64,000 bases of DNA from Pseudomonadota bacterium (GCA_018241685.1 JAFEDJ010000036.1:62001-126000); one strand, 5' to 3'. Positions 18,573-29,512 are shown, counted from the stretch's first letter. Notes: generated from the sequence alone by a model not told the origin. Program-made: numbers and translations.

Positions 18573-18950
18573 TCAGGCCGTGCAGAAGCCGGGGACGGCG
18601 ACCTTTTGGAACAGGTGCGGGCTGGCCACGACAGATGACGGATATGCTGGAAGTTTCGCGAGGAACTCGGGATCAGTGAAGGCGGCGCGGACCGCCTCGG
18701 TGGATTCCCACACCACATAGTTCAGGTAAGTCGGGCTATCGCCGATCGCTCGATGCAGTTGCATGGAAATGAAGCCCGGTTGCTTCGTTATGATCTCGGC
18801 AGCCGCCTTGAAAGCTTCCAGAAAGCCCGCTTCGTCGGCGGCATCGACCGTGAAGAGGTTGATGAGCACGAGAGGTGCGGCCGCGATACTGAGTTATCGG
18901 TCAAACGGAAATTTCTCGTCTAGAGGTTTGAATGGTTTTATGGCGGCCAT
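18573..18950 (-). pseudogene. Antibiotic-biosynthesis-monooxygenase (ABM) domain protein with in-frame ochre stop
   Basis: The ABM fold is clear from LINLFTVDAADEAGF, PGFISMQLHRA and NYVVWES. An ATG at 18950 preceded by GACAGGAG opens the frame (MAAIKPFKPLDEKFPFDR), meets a TAA 18 codons in, and continues in the same frame into the ABM domain. The alternative start, GTG 18869, has no ribosome site and would give 98 aa, enough for an ABM domain. Either the gene is nonsense-mutated or it is translated from the GTG. ABM proteins are small heme- or cofactor-free monooxygenases acting on quinols or polyketides. Confidence 0.65.
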
Positions 18951-19006
18951 TGTGGCGCTCCTGTCTATTGTGAAATTGAAACTGTGGTGATCGATGCTGC
19001 TTGCAC

Positions 19007-20011
19007 TCAAGCCAGCATGGACTGCTGGGCGGAGATGCCGGCCGTTGCGCCCTGCCATGATGCCGTGGTGACCGAGGGCATTCCGGCGTTGGCGAGGTCC
19101 CCGGCGGCGTAGATGCCGGGCATACTGGTTTCGCGGCGCTCGTCGACTTTGAGGGCGATGCCCTGGGGCGTATCGACCGTGGCAAGGCCCAGCGATTCGT
19201 GCAGGCGTGAGGATGGCTTGTTGCGCGGGTGCGCGAACAGAATGTCAATCGCGACTTTGGGGCCGGCATCGATTTTGACGGTGGTGTTATGGCTCTCGTG
19301 ATGGTCAATCTCGGTGATGCGGCCCTCGACGACCAGGATGCCGCGGCGTGCTAGATCTGCCCGGATCTCCGGTGGGATGTCGTGACCATTGGCGAAGACT
19401 GTCAGGCTCTCGGTCCAATCGCGGTACAGCCTGACATAGTTGTGCGACAGGGGGCCGGACCAGATGAGGCCCCAATGCCAGCCGGCGACTTCAAAGCCGT
19501 CGCAATAGGGGCAAGGCACGATGGAGTCACCCCAGCCTTCGGCGAAGCCCGGAATACCAGGCATTTGATCGGCGACGCCGTAGCTCAGGATCAGACGGCG
19601 CGCTTTGAGGCTTTCGCCATCGCCGGTGAGGACGGAGAAATCGTCTATGGCGCCAGAGACGCTCTCGGCCCGGGCATTGACCAGTTTGATCATGGGATAG
19701 CGCGCCAGCTGCTGCCGCGCCTCAACCAGGATATCCAGCGGCGGCTTGTGGTCGTGGCCGAGCAGGCCATGCGAATGGTCGGCGAAACGATTGCGCGGCA
19801 GGCCGGTATCAAGAACTGTGACCGTGCGGCGGGCACGACCGAGCTGCAGCGCGGCGGCGAGGCCGGCAAAGCTGCCGCCGACGATGATGACGTCATTCAT
19901 GGTGGTGGGCTCCGTGTTGTCGATGGTTGAGGCTGACTTTGCGGTGGAATGTGCTTGGGCGAGACCGGTGGTGGAAAGCGCGGCCAATTTCAATAGGGAT
20001 CGTCGTTTCAT
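19007..20011 (-). CDS. FAD-dependent thioredoxin-reductase-like oxidoreductase
   Basis: 334-aa flavoprotein. IIVGGSFAGLAAALQLGRA is the FAD-binding motif, CPYC (in VPCPYCDGFEVAG) the redox-active pair, and IYAAGDLA the C-terminal FAD motif. The preferred ATG at 20011 gives an N-terminus MKRRSLLKLAALSTTGLAQA that looks like a twin-arginine signal, unusual for this family. An internal start at 19899 (MNDVIIVGG) with ACGGAG upstream would give a cytoplasmic enzyme. Divergent from the TetR gene at 20255, which probably controls it. Confidence 0.82.
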   Translation of the reverse strand: MKRRSLLKLAALSTTGLAQAHSTAKSASTIDNTEPTTMNDVIIVGGSFAGLAAALQLGRARRTVTVLDTGLPRNRFADHSHGLLGHDHKPPLDILVEARQQLARYPMIKLVNARAESVSGAIDDFSVLTGDGESLKARRLILSYGVADQMPGIPGFAEGWGDSIVPCPYCDGFEVAGWHWGLIWSGPLSHNYVRLYRDWTESLTVFANGHDIPPEIRADLARRGILVVEGRITEIDHHESHNTTVKIDAGPKVAIDILFAHPRNKPSSRLHESLGLATVDTPQGIALKVDERRETSMPGIYAAGDLANAGMPSVTTASWQGATAGISAQQSMLA

Positions 20012-20198
20012 GGAACCTCGTTTCCTTGTTTCATAGGCCGGCGCGTTATCCTCGTTTGATTCACGCCCGGGACGGAGCACGTGTCGCGCTTCGTCATCGG
20101 CGAGTTGCAGCCAACGCCGCCTCCCACACTGCTGGGCTGTCCTTGGAAACCCAATTAAGGAGCAGTCTGCTACCTACACAGTGGATTGCACATTTCAA

Positions 20199-20212
20199 AT
20201 ACTATGCAGTAT
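20199..20212. promoter_or_regulatory. Candidate TetR operator
   Basis: ATACTATGCAGTAT carries 5-bp inverted arms ATACT/AGTAT around ATGC in the region between the divergent oxidoreductase and TetR genes. A further ATACTGTCAAGTAC-like copy follows at about 20231. Placement favours autoregulation. Confidence 0.4.
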
Positions 20213-20254
20213 CCTAGATCGTTAATTAAGATACTGTCAAGTACCGGAATCAAC

Positions 20255-20905
20255 GTGAACGAAAAAAAGCAGGGGCGCCGCGGCCGCCCCACCAACGAAG
20301 CACTTGGCCAAACGATAGTCAGCGCCGCAAACGAACTCTTTGTGGAGCTGGGCTTTCAAGCGACGACAATGGACAAGGTCGCCCAGCGGGCGAAGATATC
20401 CAAGCTAAGCATCTATCGGCATTTCGAGAACAAGGAGGCGCTGTTCAGCGCGGCCATCGCGGCCGGCTGCCATCAGTTGTTTGCACCACAGACCGTTCTT
20501 GAAGGCGTCGACGGTTCGGTCGAAGATCGACTGATGGCGGTGGGATCATCCCTGCTTCGCACGCTGTTGAGATCAGACGTCCGCAGTGTCGAAGCCATGG
20601 TCATGGCCGACAAGACGACTCAAAACTCGTTAAGCAAGCTCCATTACGAAGCCGGCCCCGCCCATGTCATCGCCCAAATCGAGGCCCTGTTGCGTCAGTT
20701 GCACGCGAAGGCGCTTCTGAACGTGCCCGATCCTCTCGGGTCTGCCCGCCTGTTTGCCGCGCTTTTCAAAGGATCCGATCTCCTGATGATCGTACGCTTC
20801 GATCAGGCGAGAGCAGCGGACGACAACGAAATCGAATCCTACTGCCGGTCCGCCGTCACCATGTTTATAGCCGCGCACGGTGGCAACGGCCACGCAGGCG
20901 GATGA
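20255..20905 (+). CDS. TetR/AcrR-family transcriptional regulator
   Basis: 216-aa repressor from GTG 20255 (N-terminus NEKKQGRRGRPTNEALG). The helix-turn-helix is TTMDKVAQRAKISKLSIYRH followed by FENKEALF. Earlier in-frame starts exist (TTG 20186, ATG 20204) but they overlap the candidate operator. It is divergent from the FAD oxidoreductase, which suggests local control. Confidence 0.83.
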   Translation: MNEKKQGRRGRPTNEALGQTIVSAANELFVELGFQATTMDKVAQRAKISKLSIYRHFENKEALFSAAIAAGCHQLFAPQTVLEGVDGSVEDRLMAVGSSLLRTLLRSDVRSVEAMVMADKTTQNSLSKLHYEAGPAHVIAQIEALLRQLHAKALLNVPDPLGSARLFAALFKGSDLLMIVRFDQARAADDNEIESYCRSAVTMFIAAHGGNGHAGG

Positions 20906-20952
20906 CCGAAGGTAGCTAGTCTGTGGTGCTGAATAGCAGGCATGGCTGTGAG

Positions 20953-21275
20953 TTAGATTCCTCTTTGCCGCCCAACTTCCCAGGATGCGCCTCCGCCACG
21001 CACCGTCGCGGCGATTTGCTGCCCCAACCGCTGCTCGATCACCGGCCGCCACGGCACCAGGCTGAATCCCATGCCGTCATCAAGCGTCGCGTAACGCCCG
21101 CTCGCCAGCATGACAGAGCGCCGATAGATGCCGGCGCGCTGCTGCATAGCCTGCTTGGCGTCGCCGCCAAAGCCCAGGTCGCCCCGCCCGCGGCCGCCGC
21201 CGATCAGTTGCTGGTCAAGCCAAGTCGCGTCGATCACGCGCGCCTGCCGCTCGATGGACAGGTGGCAGTAGTTGG
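20953..21275 (-). pseudogene. 3' remnant of a plasmid/ICE relaxase (DUF3363-type)
   Basis: About 105 codons ending at a natural TAA. ATWLDQQLIGG and YATLDDGMGFSLVPWRPVIE are the C-terminal signature of VirD2-like DUF3363 relaxases. The N-terminal catalytic domain is absent. It marks the right edge of the acquired block that begins at the broken recombinase. Confidence 0.68.
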
Positions 21276-21293
21276 CTAATCCATGTGCATGCG

Positions 21294-21367
21294 AGTTAGG
21301 GGGCTAGAGTGAGGTTGTTCCCCGCCGGAAAGTTAGGGGGCTAGAGTGAGGTTGTTCCCCGCCGGAA
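21294..21367. repeat. Tandem 37-bp direct repeat
   Basis: Two adjacent copies (21294-21330 and 21331-21367) each run from AGTTAGGGGGCTAGAGTG to CCCCGCCGGAA. They look identical by eye and lie between the relaxase remnant and a hairpin. Possible element end duplication. The 21276-21651 interval holds no gene I can support. Confidence 0.75.
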
Positions 21368-21373
21368 AAAATG

Positions 21374-21410
21374 AATGGCCGGTCTGAAATCTGAACCGGC
21401 CATTTTATTG
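21374..21410. terminator. Terminator-like hairpin
   Basis: Stem AATGGCCGGT / ACCGGCCATT with an 11-base loop, followed by TTTTATTG on the plus strand and preceded by AAAAAAT, so it could act in both directions. Confidence 0.6.
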
Positions 21411-21651
21411 AGAGCCTCAGTGTCCGTTTGGCCGAGTAGCGTGATTCGCCCCAACGGCAGGTTACGAGGTGCTGCAGACGCCCACGTGGCCGGTTTCGGG
21501 AAGAGAGGAACGGCAGCAGTTGGTTGTGGCCGCCTGAGTCTCGCAACCGGGTGACCGTCCGCTGCGGCCAATTCACTAACTAACAAGACGGCAGCCCATG
21601 CTCAAGCGTAAGATTGATTGATCAACTGATAAGAGACCTCGTATTAGGGAA

Positions 21652-24411
21652 TCACGCCAGCAAATTGAGCGCCCTGGCCCGGGCCAGGGCCGCCGAGCGG
21701 CTGGAGACCCCGAGCTTGGCGTAGAGCTTCTGCAAATGCCCTTTGACGGTCGTTACCGTGACATTGATGCGGTCGGCCAACTGCTGGTTTGAGAGGCCGG
21801 CGGCGAGCAGGCCGAGCAACTCCATCTGCCTTGCGGTCAAGGTCTCCAGCAACTGCGTATCCATGTTCAAGGCGACCAGCCGCTCCTGGAACTCCGGGTT
21901 GCCGATCGGCAACACCCTGCAGATCTCGGCGAAGAACTTGCGCTCGCTTTCAAGCGCGAAGCCCCATGCCGAAGGTTTCGTGTCCTCGACCAGATCAGCT
22001 ATCGCCTTGGCGCGGTCATGGAAGGGGCGAACAATGCCGCGCCTCGCCGCCAGCGTCACGGCCCTCGTCAGATGGCGATTCGCCGCTGAAATATCCTGCG
22101 CCTGCTCGGCGATCACGGCTTCGGTCAGCGCCAGCTCGACCAGCCGTGCCGCCCGGCCGTCGGCCTTGGCCTTCTGCGTTTCTTCGGCAATCAACAACTC
22201 GGCTCGCTTGTGCCGACCGAGGGCGATGCACAATTCAATCTCGGTCGCCGCGACCAGATCGCGGCAACGGGCCGTATCGGCCCATTCGGGCAAACCTGTC
22301 CGCGGCTCGGTATCGTCACTGCCCAGTCCTAGCCGTGCCGCCTCCATCCCGGCTTCGTCTAGGCGGCCGAGCCGGACCAGACGCTGGACCAGGTAGCAAT
22401 TCAACATGAACGCGAGGCGCGGCGGGTAACAGGCGGCGAAATCGCGCAATTCCTGCATTGATCTCGTATCACCCGCCTGCCCGACCCACAGCTTTGTCGC
22501 CGCATCGAGGCCGCATGCTGCGGCATCGACGAAACCGTGGAATTTCGACAAGCGCATGGCTGGGCCCAACAGTTTTTCGGCTTCCTCCGCCATGCCCATT
22601 TCGACAGCCGCATTGGCGGCGATCAGGGCGATCGTCCCGCAGATGCCGGCATTCTCGCCCAAAGCCTGACGGGCTGCGGCCAGGGCTGCAATCAGTTCCC
22701 GATACGCACCGGCGTAGTCGCCCTCGAGCAGCGTGATCAAGCTATTGAGCGCGGCGATCCAGCCGTCGGTATACGCCCCCTTGATCTGGAATGCCGAGCC
22801 CTGAGCCCCCTGGATGGCGTGCCGGGCATCGCGCAACTTGAAGGCGCTCGCATAGTAGATACCCTTGGTACAACCGGCCGCGGTGGCGTTGAACGGGTCA
22901 TCGGTCGCGCCGCGGGCCAGCCAGTGACTGGCGTTGCGGAAGGCTTCTTCCAGGTGATCGGTGAAGATCCCGACGCAGGCGCTGATGATGTCGACGCGAC
23001 GCTGGAAATCCTCAAGGCGCGCTGGTTCTTCCTTCCCCTTGGCCAGGCGGACCCATTCCGCCAGCCGCTCGTTCTGCTGCCTGCCCTGCTCGTAGCGACG
23101 ATTGAGGACCAGGGCCCAGGTGTACCAGTACTCGGCCTCCCAATCGAGTTGCAGCCCCTTGGCGTGCAAAGCCTCGATCCAGTCGATGTACTGGATCAGG
23201 TCCCCCCGGTCGCCGATGAAACTTTGCGCGGTGCGCGTCAGGATCTTGCTCGCCAAGCCGGTGCTGCCGGAGGCAATGGCATAGTCGATGGCATCGCGCC
23301 AGTAGCCACCCTGTTCGCACCACTCGGCTGCGCGTTGCAAAGCGGCCTGGCGGCGGTCGGGATCGAGGGCAAGGCGCGACTCTCCGAGCAGGTATTCCCG
23401 GAACAGGCCATGCAAGCGATACCACGTCCGGTTGCGGTCGAGCGGAATGACGAACACATTGCGGCGCAACAGCAAGGCCAGATAGTGCTCGGACTGGGGA
23501 TTACCGGTCGCGTGGCGGCACAGTTCGCCACTGAAGGTGCGCAGGTGGGCGATGCTCAACAGGAACTGGCGAATCTCATAGGGAAAGCCGGACAACACCT
23601 GCTGGTTCAGTAGCGCGGCAAGATCCTCGTCCGATCCGGAAAAGCGGCTCAATGCCTCCTGTGGCCGATCCGTCGTCGAAAGGATGATCTGGGCCATGCG
23701 CACCGCGGCCGGCCAGCCCTCGGTCTGCCGCGTCACAGCCTCGACACCGGAACGCCCGACGGCGGCGCACAGGTCGGGGCCCAGCATTTCGCCGACCTCA
23801 TCGGCATTCAGGCTCAGTTCGCGGTAGCCGACCTGGCGGACCAGCCCGGCCAGCTTGGCCCGGGCCAGATTGAGAGGTAGTTCGACAGTGCTGGAAAAAA
23901 CGAAACGGATCGACCTCGGTGTCTTGAACACCAAGGTCTCGAGAAACTCGCCGACGGCCTCGTCGGTACAAAAATTCAGGTTGTCGATGAAGACGGTGCA
24001 CGGGCTGCCAAAATCCAGCGCAGTCTTAAGCAGCGCTTCGATCCGGCCGTACAGCGGCAGATCACCGCGCAGCAACGCTTGTGTCGGATGCAGGCCGACA
24101 CTCGGCCCATAGGCCATCTCCTCGAGCAAGCCGAGTACACGCTCGACGGTGGTGTCCCGCTCGTCGAGGGAGGCCCAGAAACAGCGTTCGCCACTACTTT
24201 GCAGGTAGTCACAGAAACTGGCCATCAGCACCGTCTTCCCGTAGCCCACCGGCGCAACGATGCTCAAGACCTTGGGCCGCCCCTCTGCCCCACCCTGCAA
24301 GTCATCCAGTACCGGGGTGCGGACTGGCTGGAACATGAAACTGGGTGGATCGGTATTCCGGACATTGCGCTCTTGAATCTTGGCAACCGGCAAAATCGAT
24401 ACCTGGCTCAC
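21652..24411 (-). CDS. MalT-type LuxR-family transcriptional activator
   Basis: 919-aa complete regulator. Walker A-like APVGYGKTVLM lies near residue 54, and TPR-like helices fill the middle. The C-terminal LuxR helix-turn-helix is LTARQMELLGLLAAGLSNQQ followed by VTTVKGHLQKLYAKLGVSSR. The GTG at 24411 is the only plausible start because a stop lies seven codons upstream; its ribosome site is weak. Paralogue of the regulator at 1-2231. It is divergent from the P450 cluster, the likely target. Confidence 0.9.
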   Translation of the reverse strand: MSQVSILPVAKIQERNVRNTDPPSFMFQPVRTPVLDDLQGGAEGRPKVLSIVAPVGYGKTVLMASFCDYLQSSGERCFWASLDERDTTVERVLGLLEEMAYGPSVGLHPTQALLRGDLPLYGRIEALLKTALDFGSPCTVFIDNLNFCTDEAVGEFLETLVFKTPRSIRFVFSSTVELPLNLARAKLAGLVRQVGYRELSLNADEVGEMLGPDLCAAVGRSGVEAVTRQTEGWPAAVRMAQIILSTTDRPQEALSRFSGSDEDLAALLNQQVLSGFPYEIRQFLLSIAHLRTFSGELCRHATGNPQSEHYLALLLRRNVFVIPLDRNRTWYRLHGLFREYLLGESRLALDPDRRQAALQRAAEWCEQGGYWRDAIDYAIASGSTGLASKILTRTAQSFIGDRGDLIQYIDWIEALHAKGLQLDWEAEYWYTWALVLNRRYEQGRQQNERLAEWVRLAKGKEEPARLEDFQRRVDIISACVGIFTDHLEEAFRNASHWLARGATDDPFNATAAGCTKGIYYASAFKLRDARHAIQGAQGSAFQIKGAYTDGWIAALNSLITLLEGDYAGAYRELIAALAAARQALGENAGICGTIALIAANAAVEMGMAEEAEKLLGPAMRLSKFHGFVDAAACGLDAATKLWVGQAGDTRSMQELRDFAACYPPRLAFMLNCYLVQRLVRLGRLDEAGMEAARLGLGSDDTEPRTGLPEWADTARCRDLVAATEIELCIALGRHKRAELLIAEETQKAKADGRAARLVELALTEAVIAEQAQDISAANRHLTRAVTLAARRGIVRPFHDRAKAIADLVEDTKPSAWGFALESERKFFAEICRVLPIGNPEFQERLVALNMDTQLLETLTARQMELLGLLAAGLSNQQLADRINVTVTTVKGHLQKLYAKLGVSSRSAALARARALNLLA

Positions 24412-24523
24412 AGGCCGCCCGCCTTGTCGTTATCGTGTCCCCAACGGCTCAAGAAACCTCCTCCTCGATGAAATTGCACCTGGCCTCCCCCGGACGGTCT
24501 ATGTCTGCGACCCATACCGGAAC

Positions 24524-24537
24524 AGTACTTTAGTACT
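24524..24537. promoter_or_regulatory. AGTACT repeats in the P450 / LuxR intergenic region
   Basis: AGTACTTTAGTACT places two AGTACT palindromes 8 bases apart, and a TATACT (24561-24566) follows that could be a -10 for the P450 operon. Candidate activator site; unproven. Confidence 0.35.
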
Positions 24538-24662
24538 ACTTCCATCGCAAAGCGGCTTCCTATACTCGCCGTCAGAGAGTTGACGGCGTACGAGCGTCGC
24601 TTTCGCCGGCAACGCCCGAAAGGCTAACTGGCGCGTAGACCATTATTACAAGGAGACGTTTC

Positions 24663-25946
24663 ATGAGTGACCTCAAAATCCCCACCGAACTGGTTGCCCC
24701 CATCTTCAATCCCGCCAGTTACGCCGATCGGGCGAAGATGGAAAAAATGCTTGCCCACCTCCGGCACAACTACCCACTGTCGATCGCCGAGGTTCCGGGT
24801 TACGACCCGCACTGGATCGTCACTAAGTACAAGGATGTCCGCGAGATCACCCGCCAGGACAACATCTTCCATAGCGGCGACCGCTCCAAGACGCCGGCCT
24901 CTCAAATCGCCGAGCAGATGATGCGCGACTACAGCGGCGGCAAGCCCCACATCTTCCGCACGCTGGTGCACATGGATCCGCCGGACCATACCGCGCACCG
25001 CGACCTGGTCAAAGAGAACTTCATGCCGCAGAACATCGCGGCACTCGAAACCTCGATCCGCGAAATGGCCCGCCGCCATGTCGACCACATGGCGAGCCTG
25101 GGTACGACCTGCGATTTCGCCGGCGACATCGCGATGAACTACCCGCTCGAAGTGGTGTGCACGCTGATCGGCCTACCCAAGGAAGACCACGCCATCATGC
25201 TGCGCCTGACCCAGTGGTTCCTCAGCTATGCCGATCCCGACCTCTGCCGCCCGGGCTCCGTGCTGACCGACCCCGAAGAGCAGATCAAGACCTGGCAGAT
25301 CGTCTACGACGAATTCAAGCGCTACTACGGCTCGGTGATCAAGGATCGCCAGGCCTGCCCGCGCCACGATCTGGCCAGCACCATCGCCAACGGCAAGATC
25401 CACGGCTGCCCGATGGACGAGCGTTCGATGATTTCGTATTTCGTCATCGCCTCCACCGCCGGCCACGACACCACGGCCGCCACCATCGCCAATTCGATGT
25501 GGACGCTGGCCACCCAGCCCGGCCTGCTGGCCCGCCTGAAGGCCGAGCCGGCGCTGATCCCCAATTTCGTCGAGGAGGCCATCCGCTGGACCTCGCCGGC
25601 GATGTGCTTCATCCGCTCGGCCGCCGAGGACTACGAGTTGTCCGGCCGCCAGATCAAGAAGGGTGACCTGCTCTACATCTCCTACCTGTCCGCCAACCGC
25701 GACGAGGAAATGTTCGACACACCCTATGAATTCAGGCTCGACCGCACACCCAACCGCCACATCGGCTTCGGCTACGGCGCCCATATCTGCGTCGGCCAGC
25801 ATTTGGCGCGACTCGAAATGCGCTTGCTCTGGGAAGAGCTGATTCCCCGCCTCGAATCGGTCGAAATGGCCGGCGAAGGCAAATGGCAGGAATCGGAGTT
25901 CGTCTGCGGCCCGAAATTCGTGCCGATCCGTTTCAAGATGAACTGA
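24663..25946 (+). CDS. Cytochrome P450
   Basis: 427-aa soluble P450. The I-helix oxygen-binding AGHDTT lies at about residue 267, the ExxR motif in EEAIRW at about 305, and the heme signature FGYGAHICVG at about 369-378 with the Cys ligand. ATG 24663 follows AAGGAG with 7-base spacing. It heads a cluster with rubredoxin, an FAD reductase and a 2Fe-2S ferredoxin, i.e. a bacterial class I system. The CYP family and substrate are not determinable; the setting favours a lipid, terpenoid or steroid-like compound. Confidence 0.93.
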   Translation: MSDLKIPTELVAPIFNPASYADRAKMEKMLAHLRHNYPLSIAEVPGYDPHWIVTKYKDVREITRQDNIFHSGDRSKTPASQIAEQMMRDYSGGKPHIFRTLVHMDPPDHTAHRDLVKENFMPQNIAALETSIREMARRHVDHMASLGTTCDFAGDIAMNYPLEVVCTLIGLPKEDHAIMLRLTQWFLSYADPDLCRPGSVLTDPEEQIKTWQIVYDEFKRYYGSVIKDRQACPRHDLASTIANGKIHGCPMDERSMISYFVIASTAGHDTTAATIANSMWTLATQPGLLARLKAEPALIPNFVEEAIRWTSPAMCFIRSAAEDYELSGRQIKKGDLLYISYLSANRDEEMFDTPYEFRLDRTPNRHIGFGYGAHICVGQHLARLEMRLLWEELIPRLESVEMAGEGKWQESEFVCGPKFVPIRFKMN

Positions 25947-25958
25947 GAGGCTTGCGAC

Positions 25959-26138
25959 ATGAATGCTCCCGTTTACCGCAAGTGGCAATGCATCGCCTGT
26001 GGCGAGATCTTCGACGAGGCCCTCGGCAGCCCGGCGGATGGCATCCCGCCCGGCACCCGCCTCGAAGACCTGCCGGACGACTGGCTGTGTCCGAATTGCG
26101 GCGCCCTGAAAGCCTCCTTCATCCTGATGGAAGACTGA
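25959..26138 (+). CDS. Rubredoxin
   Basis: 59-aa protein starting 12 bases after the P450 stop. Two iron-binding motifs, CIACG (Cys 11 and 14) and CPNCG near the C-terminus, with LPDDWLCPNCG, define a rubredoxin. It carries single electrons. Finding it inside a P450 cluster that already has a ferredoxin is unusual; it could be an alternative donor. Confidence 0.9.
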   Translation: MNAPVYRKWQCIACGEIFDEALGSPADGIPPGTRLEDLPDDWLCPNCGALKASFILMED

Positions 26139-26215
26139 AAACGAGATGACGTAGGTACGGGAGGAGGCGTTGCCTCCCCCGCCTGATCGTTACCCCCTCC
26201 GGAGAACATCCCAAT

Positions 26216-27445
26216 ATGACCCAAAACAATCGCGAACGCGTCGTCGTCGTCGGCGCCGGCCACGGTGGCGGCCTGACTGTCGCCTTCCTGCGCCAATTCG
26301 GCTACGCCGGCGAGATCACCCTGATCGGCGAGGAAACGGTCCTGCCCTACCAGCGCCCACCGCTGTCCAAGGCCTGGCTGAAGGGCGAAGTCAGCCAGGA
26401 AAGCCTGGCCCTGCGCCCCCCGGCGTTCTACGTCGACCAGAATATCGACCTGCATCTCGGTGTCCGCGCCGAACGCATCGACGTCCAGGCCCGCCATGTC
26501 GTCCTCGCCAGCGGCCAGGAAATCCCCTATGACCACCTCGTGCTGGCGACCGGTGCCCACGCCCGCACACTGCCGATCCCGGGCGTGCAACTCAGCAACG
26601 TAATGACCCTGCGCACCCTGGTCGATGCGGAACACATCCGCAGCGCCCTGGGGCCGGGCAAGAAACTGATCATCATCGGCGGCGGCTACGTCGGGCTCGA
26701 GTGTGCCGCCACGGCACGGGCGCTGGGCGTCGAAGTGACCGTACTCGCACGGGCGCCGCGCCTGCTCGAACGGGTCGCCAGCGAGCCGGTATCCGCCTTC
26801 CTGCAGCGCTTCCACGAAAGCAAGGGCGTCACCTTCAGACTCAATGCAGTTATCGAAGCCATCCTGGGCGACACCCGGGCCGAATGCGTGCTGCTCACCG
26901 ACGGCACGCAGCTGTCGTGCGATGCCGTGCTGGTTGGCGTCGGCGCCATTCCAACCGCCTCGATGGCGCAGGCGATCGGCCTGCGCTGCGACGACGGCAT
27001 CGTCGTCGATGCCGACTGCCGGACCTCCGATCCACATATCTTCGCCATCGGCGACGTCGCCAAGCGGCCGCATCCGCTCTACGGCCGCGAATTGCGCCTG
27101 GAAAGCGTGCCCAGCTGCATGGAACAGGCCAAACGGGTCGCCGCCTGCATTACCGGACGCGAGCCAGCCGCAGCCGAAGTGCCGTGGTTCTGGTCCGACC
27201 AGTACGACCTCAAGCTGCAAATCGCCGGGCTGCCCTTCGAGGCCGACGAGACCGTGGTCCGCGGCAATCCAGACGAAGCCAAGTTCGCCGTCTTCCACCT
27301 GCGTGCCGGGCACATTGTCACCGTCGAGGCGATCAACGCCCCGCCGGAATTCTTCGCCGGAAAGAAATTGATCGGCTCCGGAAAAACCGTCGCCGGCGAC
27401 AAGCTGAAAGACAGCACCGTTCCCCTCACCGACTTGGCGGCATAA
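26216..27445 (+). CDS. FAD-dependent NAD(P)H:ferredoxin/rubredoxin reductase
   Basis: 409-aa flavoprotein like putidaredoxin reductase. VVVVGAGHGGGLTVAFLRQ binds FAD, LPYQRPPLSK is a family hallmark, IIIGGGYVGLECAATARALG is the NAD(P) site, and IFAIGDVAKRPH closes the FAD site. ATG 26216 follows GGAGAA. It should pass electrons from NAD(P)H to the adjacent ferredoxin and perhaps rubredoxin for the P450. Confidence 0.9.
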   Translation: MTQNNRERVVVVGAGHGGGLTVAFLRQFGYAGEITLIGEETVLPYQRPPLSKAWLKGEVSQESLALRPPAFYVDQNIDLHLGVRAERIDVQARHVVLASGQEIPYDHLVLATGAHARTLPIPGVQLSNVMTLRTLVDAEHIRSALGPGKKLIIIGGGYVGLECAATARALGVEVTVLARAPRLLERVASEPVSAFLQRFHESKGVTFRLNAVIEAILGDTRAECVLLTDGTQLSCDAVLVGVGAIPTASMAQAIGLRCDDGIVVDADCRTSDPHIFAIGDVAKRPHPLYGRELRLESVPSCMEQAKRVAACITGREPAAAEVPWFWSDQYDLKLQIAGLPFEADETVVRGNPDEAKFAVFHLRAGHIVTVEAINAPPEFFAGKKLIGSGKTVAGDKLKDSTVPLTDLAA

Positions 27446-27474
27446 GCCGGGCACTCACCTCCACGGAGACTCTC

Positions 27475-27795
27475 ATGATTCAGATCACTTTCGTCGAGCA
27501 TGGCGGCACCCATCACACCATCGACATCCCGGAAGGCATGTCGCTGATGCAAGCTGCGGTCAATCACAACGTCCCCGGCATCGATGCCGATTGCGGCGGC
27601 TCGATGACCTGCGGCACCTGCCGCGTCTGTGTGCCCCTTGATGCCCAGCCGGTCACTGGGGAACGTTCCTCGCTGGAACAGCAGATGCTGGAATTTTCCG
27701 GCCTGGACGGCAGCGGCGTACGGCTGTCCTGCCAGCTGGTCGCCCGGCCCGAGTTCAATGGCCTGCGCCTGCAGATTCCGGAGTCCCAAGTTTAA
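27475..27795 (+). CDS. 2Fe-2S ferredoxin (adrenodoxin/putidaredoxin type)
   Basis: 106-aa ferredoxin. DADCGGSMTCGTCRVCV and the distal LSCQLV supply the C-x5-C-x2-C and C ligands. ATG 27475 with ACGGAG upstream is chosen although the frame is open for hundreds of codons before it. Last gene of the P450 cluster; electron donor to the P450. Confidence 0.92.
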   Translation: MIQITFVEHGGTHHTIDIPEGMSLMQAAVNHNVPGIDADCGGSMTCGTCRVCVPLDAQPVTGERSSLEQQMLEFSGLDGSGVRLSCQLVARPEFNGLRLQIPESQV

Positions 27796-27822
27796 ACGAA
27801 CGCTATCGCCGTCGAGGAGTCT

Positions 27823-29459
<1,637 letters not shown>

Positions 29460-29512
29460 GCGCAATGCTGTTCGTTTAAGGACTAGCTGCCCCGCCTTGC
29501 GGGCTCCATGAG

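Noticed and set aside
21304..21576. Minus-strand frame over the 37-bp repeats
   Set aside because: Translation has no recognisable features, crosses both repeats and the hairpin, and lacks a ribosome site.
26701..27474. Plus-strand frame continuing upstream of the ferredoxin
   Set aside because: It overlaps the FAD reductase in a second frame and is Arg/Pro-rich; the ferredoxin has its own ATG and ribosome site at 27475.
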